DNA from: an uncultured Coriobacteriaceae bacterium
Lineage (GTDB): Bacteria; Actinomycetota; Coriobacteriia; Coriobacteriales; Atopobiaceae
Length of the DNA: 64,000 bases
NCBI GenBank assembly: GCA_902793195.1
Contig: CADBCS010000019.1
Coordinates: forward strand, 43,176 to 107,175
Reading direction: 5' to 3'
Part shown: positions 44,131-52,891 of the stretch, in pieces
How positions within the stretch are numbered: position 1 is the first letter of the stretch
Layout of the letters: each line of letters opens with the position of its first letter
The notes under the pieces: generated by a model
Told to the model about the DNA's origin: nothing
The model's database searches: none
The model's input: the letters and a program-made list of their open reading frames with translations, nothing else
Translations under genes and position numbers: made by a program

Positions 44131-45696
44131 ATGCGCTGTCCTTCCTGCGGACAGGAGAACAACGACCTGGCCACGCGCTGCTCGGCGTGCGGATCCATAC
44201 TGCCCGAGTCGAAAGGCCCTGCCGTGCCGGAACCCGCGGCGCCGGCTCACGCGGCGCCGGAGCCCGCGGCGTCACCCGAACCCACAGACGCGCTCGAGGA
44301 CACCACCGCGCAGATGGGGCTGCCCCAACAGGAGCCGCCCGCCGAGTCGCCGCAGGTCATTGGTCCCAATGGCACCGCCGAGCACAGCCGGGCACTCTCG
44401 GAGGCACCACTCAGGCGCCGGGAGGATCCGGAGCTCCGCGAGGTGGCCAAGGTCACCGGCGACTACATCTCGTCCAGGCGCGGGCGGTTCTCGGAGTTTA
44501 TGAGCAAGCACCAAAAGGCCATGGGCATTGGAATCGCACTGCTCGTGGTGGTGGTCGTGGGCGGTGCCTGGCTGCTGTTTAGCACCACCAACACCCCGTC
44601 GTACGGCCAGATCGAGGAAGACGTCTCCCAGCTCATGCCCAGCTACGACTATACGGGGGGCGCCTTTGGGTCCGACCTCGAGATCCCCCTCTCGAGCGTG
44701 TCCGTTACCAAGCGCGAGGCCACCCAGGTGCCCGCGAGCGTCGAGGCCTCAAACACCGTTGGGTCCACGGCCTACCAGGCCGACGCGGAGGCCACATACG
44801 ACGACGGGGCGATTCGCGCGGTGCGTAACGTGAGCGTAACGTATGTGCTCACCAAGGATGGCTGGGTAATCGAGGGCGAGCCCGCCGAGCGCGGCGTCTC
44901 GCTTACGGCGCGCGAGGGCGTGGACGAGGAGAAGGTCCTGGATAACATTGGACTGGTGCTCAACGAGGCCGCCGTGCCTGGCGACACCTCGCTCGTAGAC
45001 ATCTATGGCGAGGGGGAGTTCTCCATAGCGAGCAGCAACTTTGTGGCCGAGCCCAAAGACGACACGGCCACCGACGACGTGGTGATCCACTGCGAGCAGT
45101 CCGGCGAGTTCTACTCGTACGAGGGGGACATCAACGCGCAGTTCGCGTTTGAGTCGGGAAAGTGGAACCTGCGCAAGGCGTCGGCCGACAACGACGCGAC
45201 GACGCGTAACTTCGACCCGCTCATGGGCACGTGGACGGGCGAACTGACCGACTCCAAGGCCCTTGGGTCCAACTGCTTCGGTGCCCGCGGGGAGCCGCTG
45301 CGGATCACGATTCAGAGCGTGGGCGACGCCTCCATGGGTAAGGGCCAGGTAAAGGGGACGATTACGACCCTCGCGCACTTCCACGAACGTCTCTCGAAGG
45401 ACCAGGACGCCACCGAGGGGGATGAGGTGCTCGAGGACTTCCCCTTTGCGGGAACCATCTCGACCGCGCACGACGATGCGACCGGCAGCGACCTCAACAT
45501 AGCGTGCACCACCTCGGGAACCGCCCGCGGGGAGATTAGCTTTACGCTGAGCTTTGGAACCGACGACGACCCGTCGTCGGCAACCGCGCGCGTTACCTCC
45601 ACCCATACCTATGAGGAGATGTACCTGTTCATGTTCCCGCACAAGGTCTATTCGCGGTTCACCGACAGCTACGCCCTCTTCCGGGAGGACGAGTAA
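44131..45696 (+). CDS. Zinc-ribbon single-pass membrane protein
   Basis: The 521-residue protein starts MRCPSCGQENNDLATRCSACG, a zinc ribbon. A Pro/Ala/Glu-rich linker follows, then one membrane segment (AMGIGIALLVVVVVGGAWLLF), then an outer part of about 370 residues predicted as beta-rich repeats of an NTF2-like or TcaA-like kind (YADATYDDGAIRAVRNVSVTYVLTKDGWVIEG). GGAGG precedes ATG 44131. The layout suggests an envelope sensor or anchoring protein. Flanked on both sides by family B repeats, it appears to be a single transcription unit. Confidence 0.75.
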   Translation: MRCPSCGQENNDLATRCSACGSILPESKGPAVPEPAAPAHAAPEPAASPEPTDALEDTTAQMGLPQQEPPAESPQVIGPNGTAEHSRALSEAPLRRREDPELREVAKVTGDYISSRRGRFSEFMSKHQKAMGIGIALLVVVVVGGAWLLFSTTNTPSYGQIEEDVSQLMPSYDYTGGAFGSDLEIPLSSVSVTKREATQVPASVEASNTVGSTAYQADAEATYDDGAIRAVRNVSVTYVLTKDGWVIEGEPAERGVSLTAREGVDEEKVLDNIGLVLNEAAVPGDTSLVDIYGEGEFSIASSNFVAEPKDDTATDDVVIHCEQSGEFYSYEGDINAQFAFESGKWNLRKASADNDATTRNFDPLMGTWTGELTDSKALGSNCFGARGEPLRITIQSVGDASMGKGQVKGTITTLAHFHERLSKDQDATEGDEVLEDFPFAGTISTAHDDATGSDLNIACTTSGTARGEISFTLSFGTDDDPSSATARVTSTHTYEEMYLFMFPHKVYSRFTDSYALFREDE

Positions 45697-45701
45697 CTCG
45701 C

Positions 45702-45766
45702 CCGTCGGGGACCGTCCCTTCCGGTGCAGTCACCGTCCGTCGGGGACCGTCCCTTCCGGTGCAGTC
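45702..45766. repeat. Tandem family B unit
   Basis: CCGTCGGGGACCGTCCCTTCCGGTGCAG occurs twice in a row, about 36 bases apart. It lies just past the stop of the zinc-ribbon gene. Confidence 0.85.
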
Positions 45767-45841
45767 GTGCGCGCAAAGGGTGCCCCCGATGAGAACGTCT
45801 CACCGGGGGCACCCCCATACGATCGTATGCGATCTGCGCGA

Positions 45842-46269
45842 CTACTCCTCGGGAGCGGCCTCCACCGTGGCCTCCTCGGCAGCCTTCGCCTCAGCAGCGG
45901 CCTTGGCGGCAGCCTCGGCCTCGGCCTTCTTGGCATACTCGGCAGCGCGCTTGGCCTTTGCGGCGGCCTTGGCGGCAGCGGCAGCCTTCTTGGCGGCCTG
46001 TGCCTCGGCGGCCCTGCGTGCGCGCTCTTCCTTGGCGGCAGCGGCGCGAGCGAGCTGTGCGGCAGCGGCGCCACCGAACTTGTCGGCAAAGCGCTGGACG
46101 CGTCCGCCGGTGTCAACGAGCTTCTGGGTGCCGGTGTAGAACGGGTGGCACTTGTCGCAGCGCAGAGGTCGAGCCTCATGCTGGGGACGGTGGCACGCGT
46201 GGTCCACGTGTTGCCGCAGGAGCAGCGAACCGTGCACTCCATGTACTGGGGATGGATTCCTTGCTTCAT
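45842..46269 (-). pseudogene. rpmE: Ribosomal protein L31 gene, frameshifted by a 5-bp duplication
   Basis: The start [20 protein letters not shown] (ATG 46269, AAGGAG before it) is classic zinc-type L31. After [10 protein letters not shown] the match moves to another frame, which continues as [20 protein letters not shown]. At the junction CGCAG occurs twice in tandem on the plus strand (46156-46160, 46161-46165); removing one copy restores [14 protein letters not shown] exactly. The second part has an Ala/Lys-rich tail of about 80 residues, longer than usual. Either the strain carries a recent mutation or the base sequence has an error here. Confidence 0.85.
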
Positions 46270-46436
46270 GTGTGACTCCTTACGTAGGCCCTGGTTACCG
46301 ACCAGGACAGGGTTTCTCCGAAACGGCACAGGGCAGGACGCCTGCCACCGCAACGGTCAAGCTGCACAACTATAGCGCACGTAAAGACGAGCTTCAAGCC
46401 AAGGTCTTGTAGTCCGCAAGATTCGCACGCCACTTA

Positions 46437-46502
46437 CCCGTCGGGGACCGTCCCTTCCGGTGCAGTCACCGTCCGTCGGGGACCGTCCCTTCCGGACGGT
46501 TC
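46437..46502. repeat. Tandem family B unit
   Basis: Two CCGTCGGGGACCGTCCCTTCCGG units occur, the second ending in GGACGG. They are almost the same as 45702-45766, so the rpmE locus is bracketed by matching repeats. Confidence 0.85.
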
Positions 46503-46522
46503 CTGCGCAACGGGTCGCGCGG

Positions 46523-49500
46523 CTATCGCTGGGCGAAGCAGCTGCTCACGTTCTGCCGAATCCCCGCGTAATAGGGACCGGGAGCGGAGCTGCCCTTGGG
46601 CACGACCACGATCTGGATGCCCTCCAGGCGGCGGCCGTAGCCCGCGCTGCCGGAGCGTCCGCCGTTCTTGGCCCAGCCCATCCAACCAAACCTCTGGCAG
46701 TGCACGCGGTAGTACACGTCGTAGTGGTTGGCCATCTCGCCATACAGCGCAATCTCTATGGCCTCCAGGCGATAACCCTTGCCGCTCGTGCCGGCCATCG
46801 CGTTGTCCCTGCGCCAACCCTGCCAGCCGATGCGCTGCACGTGCGTGCGGTACTGGATGCCGCCGGAGTACGGCCGGCCAGACAGCCGTACGTTGATGCC
46901 CTCGAGGCGATAGGACTTGCCGGAGGTGCCGCTCATCGTGCCGTTCCACACGTAGCTCTGCCAGCCGATGCGCTGCACGTGCGTGCGGTACTGGATGCTC
47001 ACCGGTGCCTCGTTGATCCTGAACGTCCCGGAAACGTGCCCCTGGAAGTTCCCCTTGCCCGTGGCCGTAACGGTTGCGGTTCCCACCGCCACGTTGTTCG
47101 CATAGGACAGCGTGTAATCGGTTCCCAACGTGAGCGTTCGTCCGCCCCACGAAACCGAGACGTACGGCATGAGTGTACGACCCGTATACGTTTGCGTCCC
47201 CACCGTCGACATGCTCGCTCCGGCCAGGCTCGCGCGACCAATGGTCCAGCTCAGCGACTTGGTGTCGCGCGTGCCATCGCTCCATGTGTAATACGTGTAC
47301 GGAGTGACCTTTGTCGTGTACGTTCCCGCACTGGTCGCCTGATAGGTACCGGTGCGCCCATAGCCCAAACCTGCCGCAACGCCCGTCTGGGCACTGCCGG
47401 TGTAGGTGCGGTTGATCACCGAGGGCACCGAGATCTTGCCGTAGACCTTGAGCGTGCCGCTCGCATACGCAAACTTGTAGTCCTTCGCGCTGCCGCCTGT
47501 GGGCTTGAGCGAATACGATCCGGGCGTGGCGAGCTGCCCGCTTGTTGCCTTGACGCTTGGGGCAACGTAGCTCGTCGCCGTCGAGGCGGTCTCGCCGTTT
47601 ACAAAGCCCGTTACCGTTACCGTTGGGGAAAACGTCTCCCCCATGTACACGGTGTCACCGGCATACGTTGCCGTGAGCTGCGCCTTGGCTATGGACCAGG
47701 AGACCTTCTTGTCGGCCGTCGTGCCATCCGCCCATTCGGAGTTCTGCTGGTCGGTGAGGTGCAAGGTGGCCGTGTAGGTTCCCGCCCTCGTCTTTGCGCC
47801 CCCGCTCACGGTATAACCCTCGCCCGCGGCGACGCCTGTCTGCTCCTTGCCCGTGTAGACAAGACCCACGGAGGCCGCATGTACGGGAATCAACGTCTTT
47901 TTGGTTACGACGAGCGTCCCGGCCTCATACGTGGTGAACTCGTAGTTGCGCGCGCTGCCACCCTCCGGCACGAGCGAGTAGGTGCCTTCCTGCTCCGTGG
48001 ACACGCCCGACACGTCGACCGTCGGGGCAACATAGTCCGCGGCCGTCTGGGCAGTCTCGCCGGCAACGAAGCCGCGCACGTCGACTTCCGTTGGAATCTG
48101 CTCCCCAACCTGCACGAGCCCGTCCGCATAAGTGGCCGTGAGGGCCGCCTTGGCAATGTGCCACGTCATCTCCACCTCGTCGACAGACCCGTCGTCCCAG
48201 GTAAATCCCTGTGCGGTATTGGGCTTAGCCTTTGCGATGTACGTGCCGGCATCCTTTGCGCTCGTCGCGCCCGTAAGCGTGTACCCCACGTTCGTGCGCA
48301 AGGCAACCTGGGTCGTGCCGTCGTACACCAGGTCGTCGGGTGCCTGGGGCCGCGCAATGCCCTTGTTGGCAGAGCCCAGCGCCTTTACCACCGCCGCGTA
48401 CGCGTCCACCGACCCCGCGCTCGCGGCATCCTTCCTGGCATAGCCGGCCGACGAGCTGTCCACTTCCGTCGCCGTGCTCGTAAGTATGCCCGTTACCTCC
48501 CAGGGCGTGAGCGAGGGATCGGCGGTCCACACCAGCGCGGCGACTCCCGAGACCAGCGGGGTTGCCATGGAGGTGCCGTTCAGGGCCTTAAAGGCGCTGT
48601 CCGTCGTGTTGTAGCACGACATCACGCTGTCGTAGGTCCCATTGCCGCCACCGCCCATGGCGCTCACGGTTTGGGACGGCCGGACGGAGGACCCCGTCTT
48701 GTAGTTCGTGTAGTACGTGTGCCGCCCGTCCTTGTCGAGCGCCATCACCGAGAGCGAGTCGTCGCAGTCGCACGGCACGCACGTTGTGGTAACGTTCTCG
48801 TTGCCCGCCGCGCACACGCACAGAATGCCCTCGTTCGCCATGGCGGTAATGAGCCTGTTGATCGTCGTGCTAGTGCCCTCGCCGCCCAAGCTCATGTTGA
48901 CAATGCGGAGCTCTGGCATGCTCGCATGCAGCTCACGGACCTTGTTGAGCGCCTCCCTCAGGTCCGCCATGGTGCATTCGCCCGTTGCGTCGAGGGTGCA
49001 GATGGGAATGACGTTCGCGTTGTACGAGACGCCCGCTATGCCAAAGTCGTTGTTTATCTGGGCACCCAGCACGCCGCACACGTGAGTCCCGTGGCCGTTT
49101 GCGTCTCCGCCGTTGGCCACGCTGCCCTCGGCCACGCTCGTCGCAAGTGGCTGGTTGCGATCGTCCGACACGTCCCACGCGTGCGCGAGGTCGACCACGT
49201 TCCTCAAATCGTTGTGGGTCAGGCGACATCCCGTGTCGATGACGGCAATGGACACGTTGCCCTCGACCTTTACCAGCCCCCAGGCATCGAGGACGTTTGC
49301 CAGCGAGAGGTTCGTCTGGCGCCCCTCCAAAAAGTAATCGTCGTTCACGAAGGTTGCGGCGGCTGCCGCACTGACGGGCTCAACGAGGTGATAGATGTAG
49401 TTGGGCTCGGCATACGCGACTCCGGGAATGGCCTCCACCTCTGCGATGGCCTCCAGCACGTCCTTGGAGTCGGGCAGGGTCGCCACCGCCATGTGCTCGT

Positions 49501-49819
49501 CCTCGTTGGGAAGCTCCTCGGCAATGTCTATGCCAAGCGCCTCGATGGCTCCCTCGGTAGTCTCTGCGACCGGGGTATCCGATACCGCGTTGGACGGTAC
49601 GTCAACCGACTCGTCGTCCGACTGCGCCCCCAAGGCAACGCTCTGATCAACGCCAGGCGACGCGCCAGTCGTCACATCCAGCCTTTGGTTGTCGTATACG
49701 ATGATGATTTGCCCAGGCACATAGTCCTGCTCGGCCTGTGCGACCCTACCCCCCAACAGGGCAACCAGCACGAAGCCCAGCAGTCCGTACGTCACGCATC
49801 TAAACAACGTCCTGCGCAT
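46523..49819 (-). CDS. Secreted subtilisin-like protease with MBG and hydrophobic-W repeats
   Basis: The protein has about 1,098 residues. The signal peptide MRRTLFRCVTYGLLGFVLVAL is followed by a propeptide and an S8 catalytic domain: VIDTG (Asp195), GHGTHVCG (His243) and LNGTSMATP (Ser417). Four or five MBG-type repeats (VYDGTTQVAL...TYADG) come next. The last 150 residues carry three hydrophobic-W (ChW) repeats such as YRTHVQRIGWQSYV and YRVHCQRFGWMGWAKNGG. The start at ATG 49819 fits a signal peptide best; ATG 49855 adds 12 residues. ChW repeats may bind cell-surface material, and the protein at 62258 ends in near-identical repeats. It probably degrades host or dietary protein at the surface. 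Confidence 0.88.
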   Translation of the reverse strand: MRRTLFRCVTYGLLGFVLVALLGGRVAQAEQDYVPGQIIIVYDNQRLDVTTGASPGVDQSVALGAQSDDESVDVPSNAVSDTPVAETTEGAIEALGIDIAEELPNEDEHMAVATLPDSKDVLEAIAEVEAIPGVAYAEPNYIYHLVEPVSAAAAATFVNDDYFLEGRQTNLSLANVLDAWGLVKVEGNVSIAVIDTGCRLTHNDLRNVVDLAHAWDVSDDRNQPLATSVAEGSVANGGDANGHGTHVCGVLGAQINNDFGIAGVSYNANVIPICTLDATGECTMADLREALNKVRELHASMPELRIVNMSLGGEGTSTTINRLITAMANEGILCVCAAGNENVTTTCVPCDCDDSLSVMALDKDGRHTYYTNYKTGSSVRPSQTVSAMGGGGNGTYDSVMSCYNTTDSAFKALNGTSMATPLVSGVAALVWTADPSLTPWEVTGILTSTATEVDSSSAGYARKDAASAGSVDAYAAVVKALGSANKGIARPQAPDDLVYDGTTQVALRTNVGYTLTGATSAKDAGTYIAKAKPNTAQGFTWDDGSVDEVEMTWHIAKAALTATYADGLVQVGEQIPTEVDVRGFVAGETAQTAADYVAPTVDVSGVSTEQEGTYSLVPEGGSARNYEFTTYEAGTLVVTKKTLIPVHAASVGLVYTGKEQTGVAAGEGYTVSGGAKTRAGTYTATLHLTDQQNSEWADGTTADKKVSWSIAKAQLTATYAGDTVYMGETFSPTVTVTGFVNGETASTATSYVAPSVKATSGQLATPGSYSLKPTGGSAKDYKFAYASGTLKVYGKISVPSVINRTYTGSAQTGVAAGLGYGRTGTYQATSAGTYTTKVTPYTYYTWSDGTRDTKSLSWTIGRASLAGASMSTVGTQTYTGRTLMPYVSVSWGGRTLTLGTDYTLSYANNVAVGTATVTATGKGNFQGHVSGTFRINEAPVSIQYRTHVQRIGWQSYVWNGTMSGTSGKSYRLEGINVRLSGRPYSGGIQYRTHVQRIGWQGWRRDNAMAGTSGKGYRLEAIEIALYGEMANHYDVYYRVHCQRFGWMGWAKNGGRSGSAGYGRRLEGIQIVVVPKGSSAPGPYYAGIRQNVSSCFAQR

Positions 49820-50020
49820 AACGCATCCAAACTCTTCTGTGGATATGTTCATCATATATATGTAATGCGATGTATCCCGTTTTGCGTCTCGCTCCTGCGA
49901 CGCAATTCTACAAATACTCTACACAATTGAATGAATGCCAAGGAGGGGCCACACGGTGCGGGTAGTGCGAGCGCCTGCCATTGGCAGCCCTGCGCCAACG
50001 ACAGGCACCTCCGACGTGCA

Positions 50021-52711
50021 CTACTGCTGCTTGCGGCGACGGTAGATCACGCCTCCCACAACGCCAGCAGCACCAATTGCGAGCAGCACTATGGGAATGA
50101 CCGTGTTCGTGTCGTCGCTCGTCTTGGCAAGGGCGCTCCTCGAGCTCCTGCCAAGCGTCCCCCTAGACGTCATGCTCGACTTTCGCTCAAGCCTCTCGGA
50201 GCTGCTCCGGTAGCTGTTCGTGCAGGTTACGTACTGCGCTTTGCCACTCGAGGACTTAATTGGCTTGCCCATCTTTGACCTCAGCCCGCCAGAGTCCGTC
50301 TCTGTGACCTCGTACGAGAGCTTGCTGTTGGAGCCGAGCGGCAGGCCGATCGCCCGCTTGTCCTCGCCGTCCTTGAGGGTAAAGGTCGCCACGCCGTCCT
50401 TGAACGTCATGTCGCCGTAGGTGCCCGAGATCTTCTTGTTGGACAGGGTCACCTTAAAGCCGTAGCTGCGCGCCTTGTCCTCCGCGTGCGTGCTCACGAC
50501 GACCTTGCGAACGGTGAGCTGGGGAGTCTTTTCGTCCTCAAAGAACGTGTTGGTGACCTTGAGCTTGTCGGTCGAGACCGTCTCGGAGAGCTTTCCGGCC
50601 GAAAGGTCCTCAGCAATCTTGCTCGCCAGATCCTCGGGCGAGAGCTTCTCGTAGGGCGCGGGGTCCCACGTGCTCAGGTAGTACACCGTTGCCTTGAGGT
50701 CGGAGTCAACCATGACAAGCGCGTACTTGGCCTCCGTGTCGTACGTCATGCCGGTCGTCGGTTTGGCCGGCTTGACCTCGGTGATGGTGTAGATGTAGGT
50801 GCCTTCCTCGGAGTACGTGATGGGCCCAAAGGCGCCCGTGGCACCCGAGCGCACGTTAATGGTGGTGGTGCTGGGCAGCACGTCGGTCTGGCTCGTGCTG
50901 TAGGTCGTCTTATCGAGCTTGAACGCGAAATTCTCGCTGCCCTTGTAGTTGCGGCCCGCGACCTCCTTGGCAACTTGGAGCACCGCCTTGCCGCTCAGGT
51001 CGCTCGCAAGCGTGGCGTTGGTCGGCTTGCCTTCGGCCATCGCGGTCGCCGCGCCCGTTGGCGAATCCATAACGTTGATCTGGTACACGTCGCCGTTCGT
51101 CATTACCACGCTGAGCGTCTCGAACGTGGCAAATGGCTTGAGGCTCACCAGGCGCCAGTCGCTGCCCGCCAGATCCTTGGTCACCGAAAGCAGCTGGGGG
51201 TCGGTAAAGGTCACGCTGGCCACGTCCGCCACGTTGCGGTTGATGCCCAGGGCCACGAACAGGCTGGAGAGCCGCACGTCACCTTGCCCGGGAAGGGCGT
51301 AGGTGTAGCCGTTGTAGGTAAAGTCCACCGTATAGCTAAAGGTGTACACCGAGAAGCCCGATGCCAAGAAGCTCGCCGTCTCGTCATCCACCGACACGCT
51401 CGCGCCCACCGGCTCGACCGAGGGAACGCCATCGGTTACGGGCACGTGGTTTACCTCGATGTAGCCACGCTCCCGCGCGCCGATCTCGTTTGAGAGCTGA
51501 CCCTGCTTGAACGCAAACGACACCTTTACGTCGCCCGCCGCCGGCTGGACCTCCTGGCCATACCAGTAGAACGACACGTCGTACAGCAGCGTGTTGCGCT
51601 CGTCGTACTCGCTCGCGTTGGACGCGGACGCATTGAGCGCGCTCAGGTACAGCGACGAGGACTGCCCGTCCACGCGCGAGACCACCAGCGTTGCATCCGC
51701 CGGAATCTTGTTGGCGTTCGTCGTCGTGGCGGTTACAAGAACCTGCTCGTCCTCATACACGAACTCGTTTGCAATGGCGTCCGGGTCTTCGAGCTCCTGC
51801 CCTTCCTCGTCTTCGTCGTCGTCCTCTTCGTCGTCCTGCTCGTCCTCGCCGTCCTTCTTGGAGGAGTTGACCTGGAGCTTTATGGTGCCCGTGCCAAAGT
51901 CGACTTTGGTGGCGTCGGTGGCAAACGTGCCGGCCACATCGAGGTCGAACTCAACGTTGTCGAGGGCAAAGAAGGTCTTGAGCGCCTCGTCGACCTCCTC
52001 CTTGGAGCGGCTCTCGGCGTCGCGGACGCGCCACGCCAGGTGGATGGTGTCGCCATCCACCCACCAGCTCTCCTTGGCCATCTCGATGGGATGCTCGCCG
52101 TTTTCGTCCGTGTACGCAACCGTGAGCGCCTCCTTGGCGGCCGGCTGCTCGTCTGCGGCGTCAAAGCCCTCGGGCAGCTTGAAGGTCAGCTCGCCTTCCT
52201 CGGCAAACTCTCTCTCGTCGGCACCCTCGTTAAACGAGAGCCTCACCTTATATGTGGTGCCCTCCTCCACCGTGGTGGTGCCGTCCTTGTCCTCGGTGTC
52301 GAGGATCTGGGCCTTGGTGAGAAAGTCCGCGAGGTTCGCGCTCACATTGCGATTGGGCTCCTCTGCGGATTCGGGCGTGGGGTCGCCCGCGGGTTGGCCG
52401 TCGCCACCGGATTCGCCCTGCTGGGGAGCTGTGGCCGGGGCGGCTTCTCCGCCTCCCTCCGTGCCCTGGGGAGCCGGCTGGCCGTTGTTCGTGCCCTCTG
52501 CGGGACCGGTAGGGGCCTGGCCCTCCTGCCCTGCCGCGGACCCGTTTGCCTGACCCTCCTGAGCCACGTTGGGCGCGGGCTCCGCCGCCTCGCCGTAGGC
52601 CTCGGCTATGCCTTGGGCGGGCACGAGGCTCAGCACCAAAACGATGCTGGCCACAATGCTTGCCAGGCATGATATCGGGGTGTAAGGCTTTGTGTCTCGG
52701 TTTGGCTTCAT
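50021..52711 (-). CDS. Wall-anchored pilin-like protein with LAKTSD sorting signal
   Basis: The 896-residue protein has a signal peptide (CLASIVASIVLVLSLVPAQGIAEA) and a Gly/Pro/Ala-rich spacer. A beta-rich adhesin region follows, then the shared module (FSYTVDFTYNGYTYALPGQGDVRLSSLFVALG) and a pilin isopeptide-type domain (YKGSENFAFKLDKTTYST...YTITEVKPAKPTTGMTYDTEAKYALV). It ends with LAKTSDDTNTVIPIVLLAIG, a hydrophobic stretch and RRRKQQ. This is a sortase signal with Leu-Ala in place of Leu-Pro. GGGAGAGAC precedes ATG 52711. It is a close paralogue of the next gene upstream; tail and adhesin region align throughout. Confidence 0.85.
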   Translation of the reverse strand: MKPNRDTKPYTPISCLASIVASIVLVLSLVPAQGIAEAYGEAAEPAPNVAQEGQANGSAAGQEGQAPTGPAEGTNNGQPAPQGTEGGGEAAPATAPQQGESGGDGQPAGDPTPESAEEPNRNVSANLADFLTKAQILDTEDKDGTTTVEEGTTYKVRLSFNEGADEREFAEEGELTFKLPEGFDAADEQPAAKEALTVAYTDENGEHPIEMAKESWWVDGDTIHLAWRVRDAESRSKEEVDEALKTFFALDNVEFDLDVAGTFATDATKVDFGTGTIKLQVNSSKKDGEDEQDDEEDDDEDEEGQELEDPDAIANEFVYEDEQVLVTATTTNANKIPADATLVVSRVDGQSSSLYLSALNASASNASEYDERNTLLYDVSFYWYGQEVQPAAGDVKVSFAFKQGQLSNEIGARERGYIEVNHVPVTDGVPSVEPVGASVSVDDETASFLASGFSVYTFSYTVDFTYNGYTYALPGQGDVRLSSLFVALGINRNVADVASVTFTDPQLLSVTKDLAGSDWRLVSLKPFATFETLSVVMTNGDVYQINVMDSPTGAATAMAEGKPTNATLASDLSGKAVLQVAKEVAGRNYKGSENFAFKLDKTTYSTSQTDVLPSTTTINVRSGATGAFGPITYSEEGTYIYTITEVKPAKPTTGMTYDTEAKYALVMVDSDLKATVYYLSTWDPAPYEKLSPEDLASKIAEDLSAGKLSETVSTDKLKVTNTFFEDEKTPQLTVRKVVVSTHAEDKARSYGFKVTLSNKKISGTYGDMTFKDGVATFTLKDGEDKRAIGLPLGSNSKLSYEVTETDSGGLRSKMGKPIKSSSGKAQYVTCTNSYRSSSERLERKSSMTSRGTLGRSSRSALAKTSDDTNTVIPIVLLAIGAAGVVGGVIYRRRKQQ

Positions 52712-52815
52712 TTTTTGTCTCTCCCACCCGATTGACAATCCTCAAAAGATGCACACAGAGAGAAGTGTAGCGCAAATCCCACGTTCTTCAATACACGAAG
52801 GCTGGGAATGGGGAC

Positions 52816-52866
52816 CAAGCCCCTCTTCACGCTCCTTTGCGAGGCAAAGCGTAAAGAGGGGCTTGG
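52816..52866 (-). terminator. Stem-loop after the larger pilin-like gene
   Basis: CAAGCCCCTCTTCACGCT and AGCGTAAAGAGGGGCTTG pair over about 17 bases with one mismatch. It lies 25 bases beyond the stop at 52892, in the direction of transcription. Confidence 0.7.
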
Positions 52867-52891
52867 CAGCCATTGCCAAAACGGGGACGTG

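Noticed and set aside
46140..46180. Programmed frameshift in rpmE
   Set aside because: There is no slippery heptamer or stimulatory structure. The shift is fully explained by one extra copy of CGCAG.
46460..49930. A 1,156-residue open frame on the plus strand opposite the protease gene
   Set aside because: It is the mirror of a GC-rich coding frame on the other strand. The minus strand has a full subtilisin triad, signal peptide and repeats; the plus frame is rich in Arg, His and Val and has no domains.
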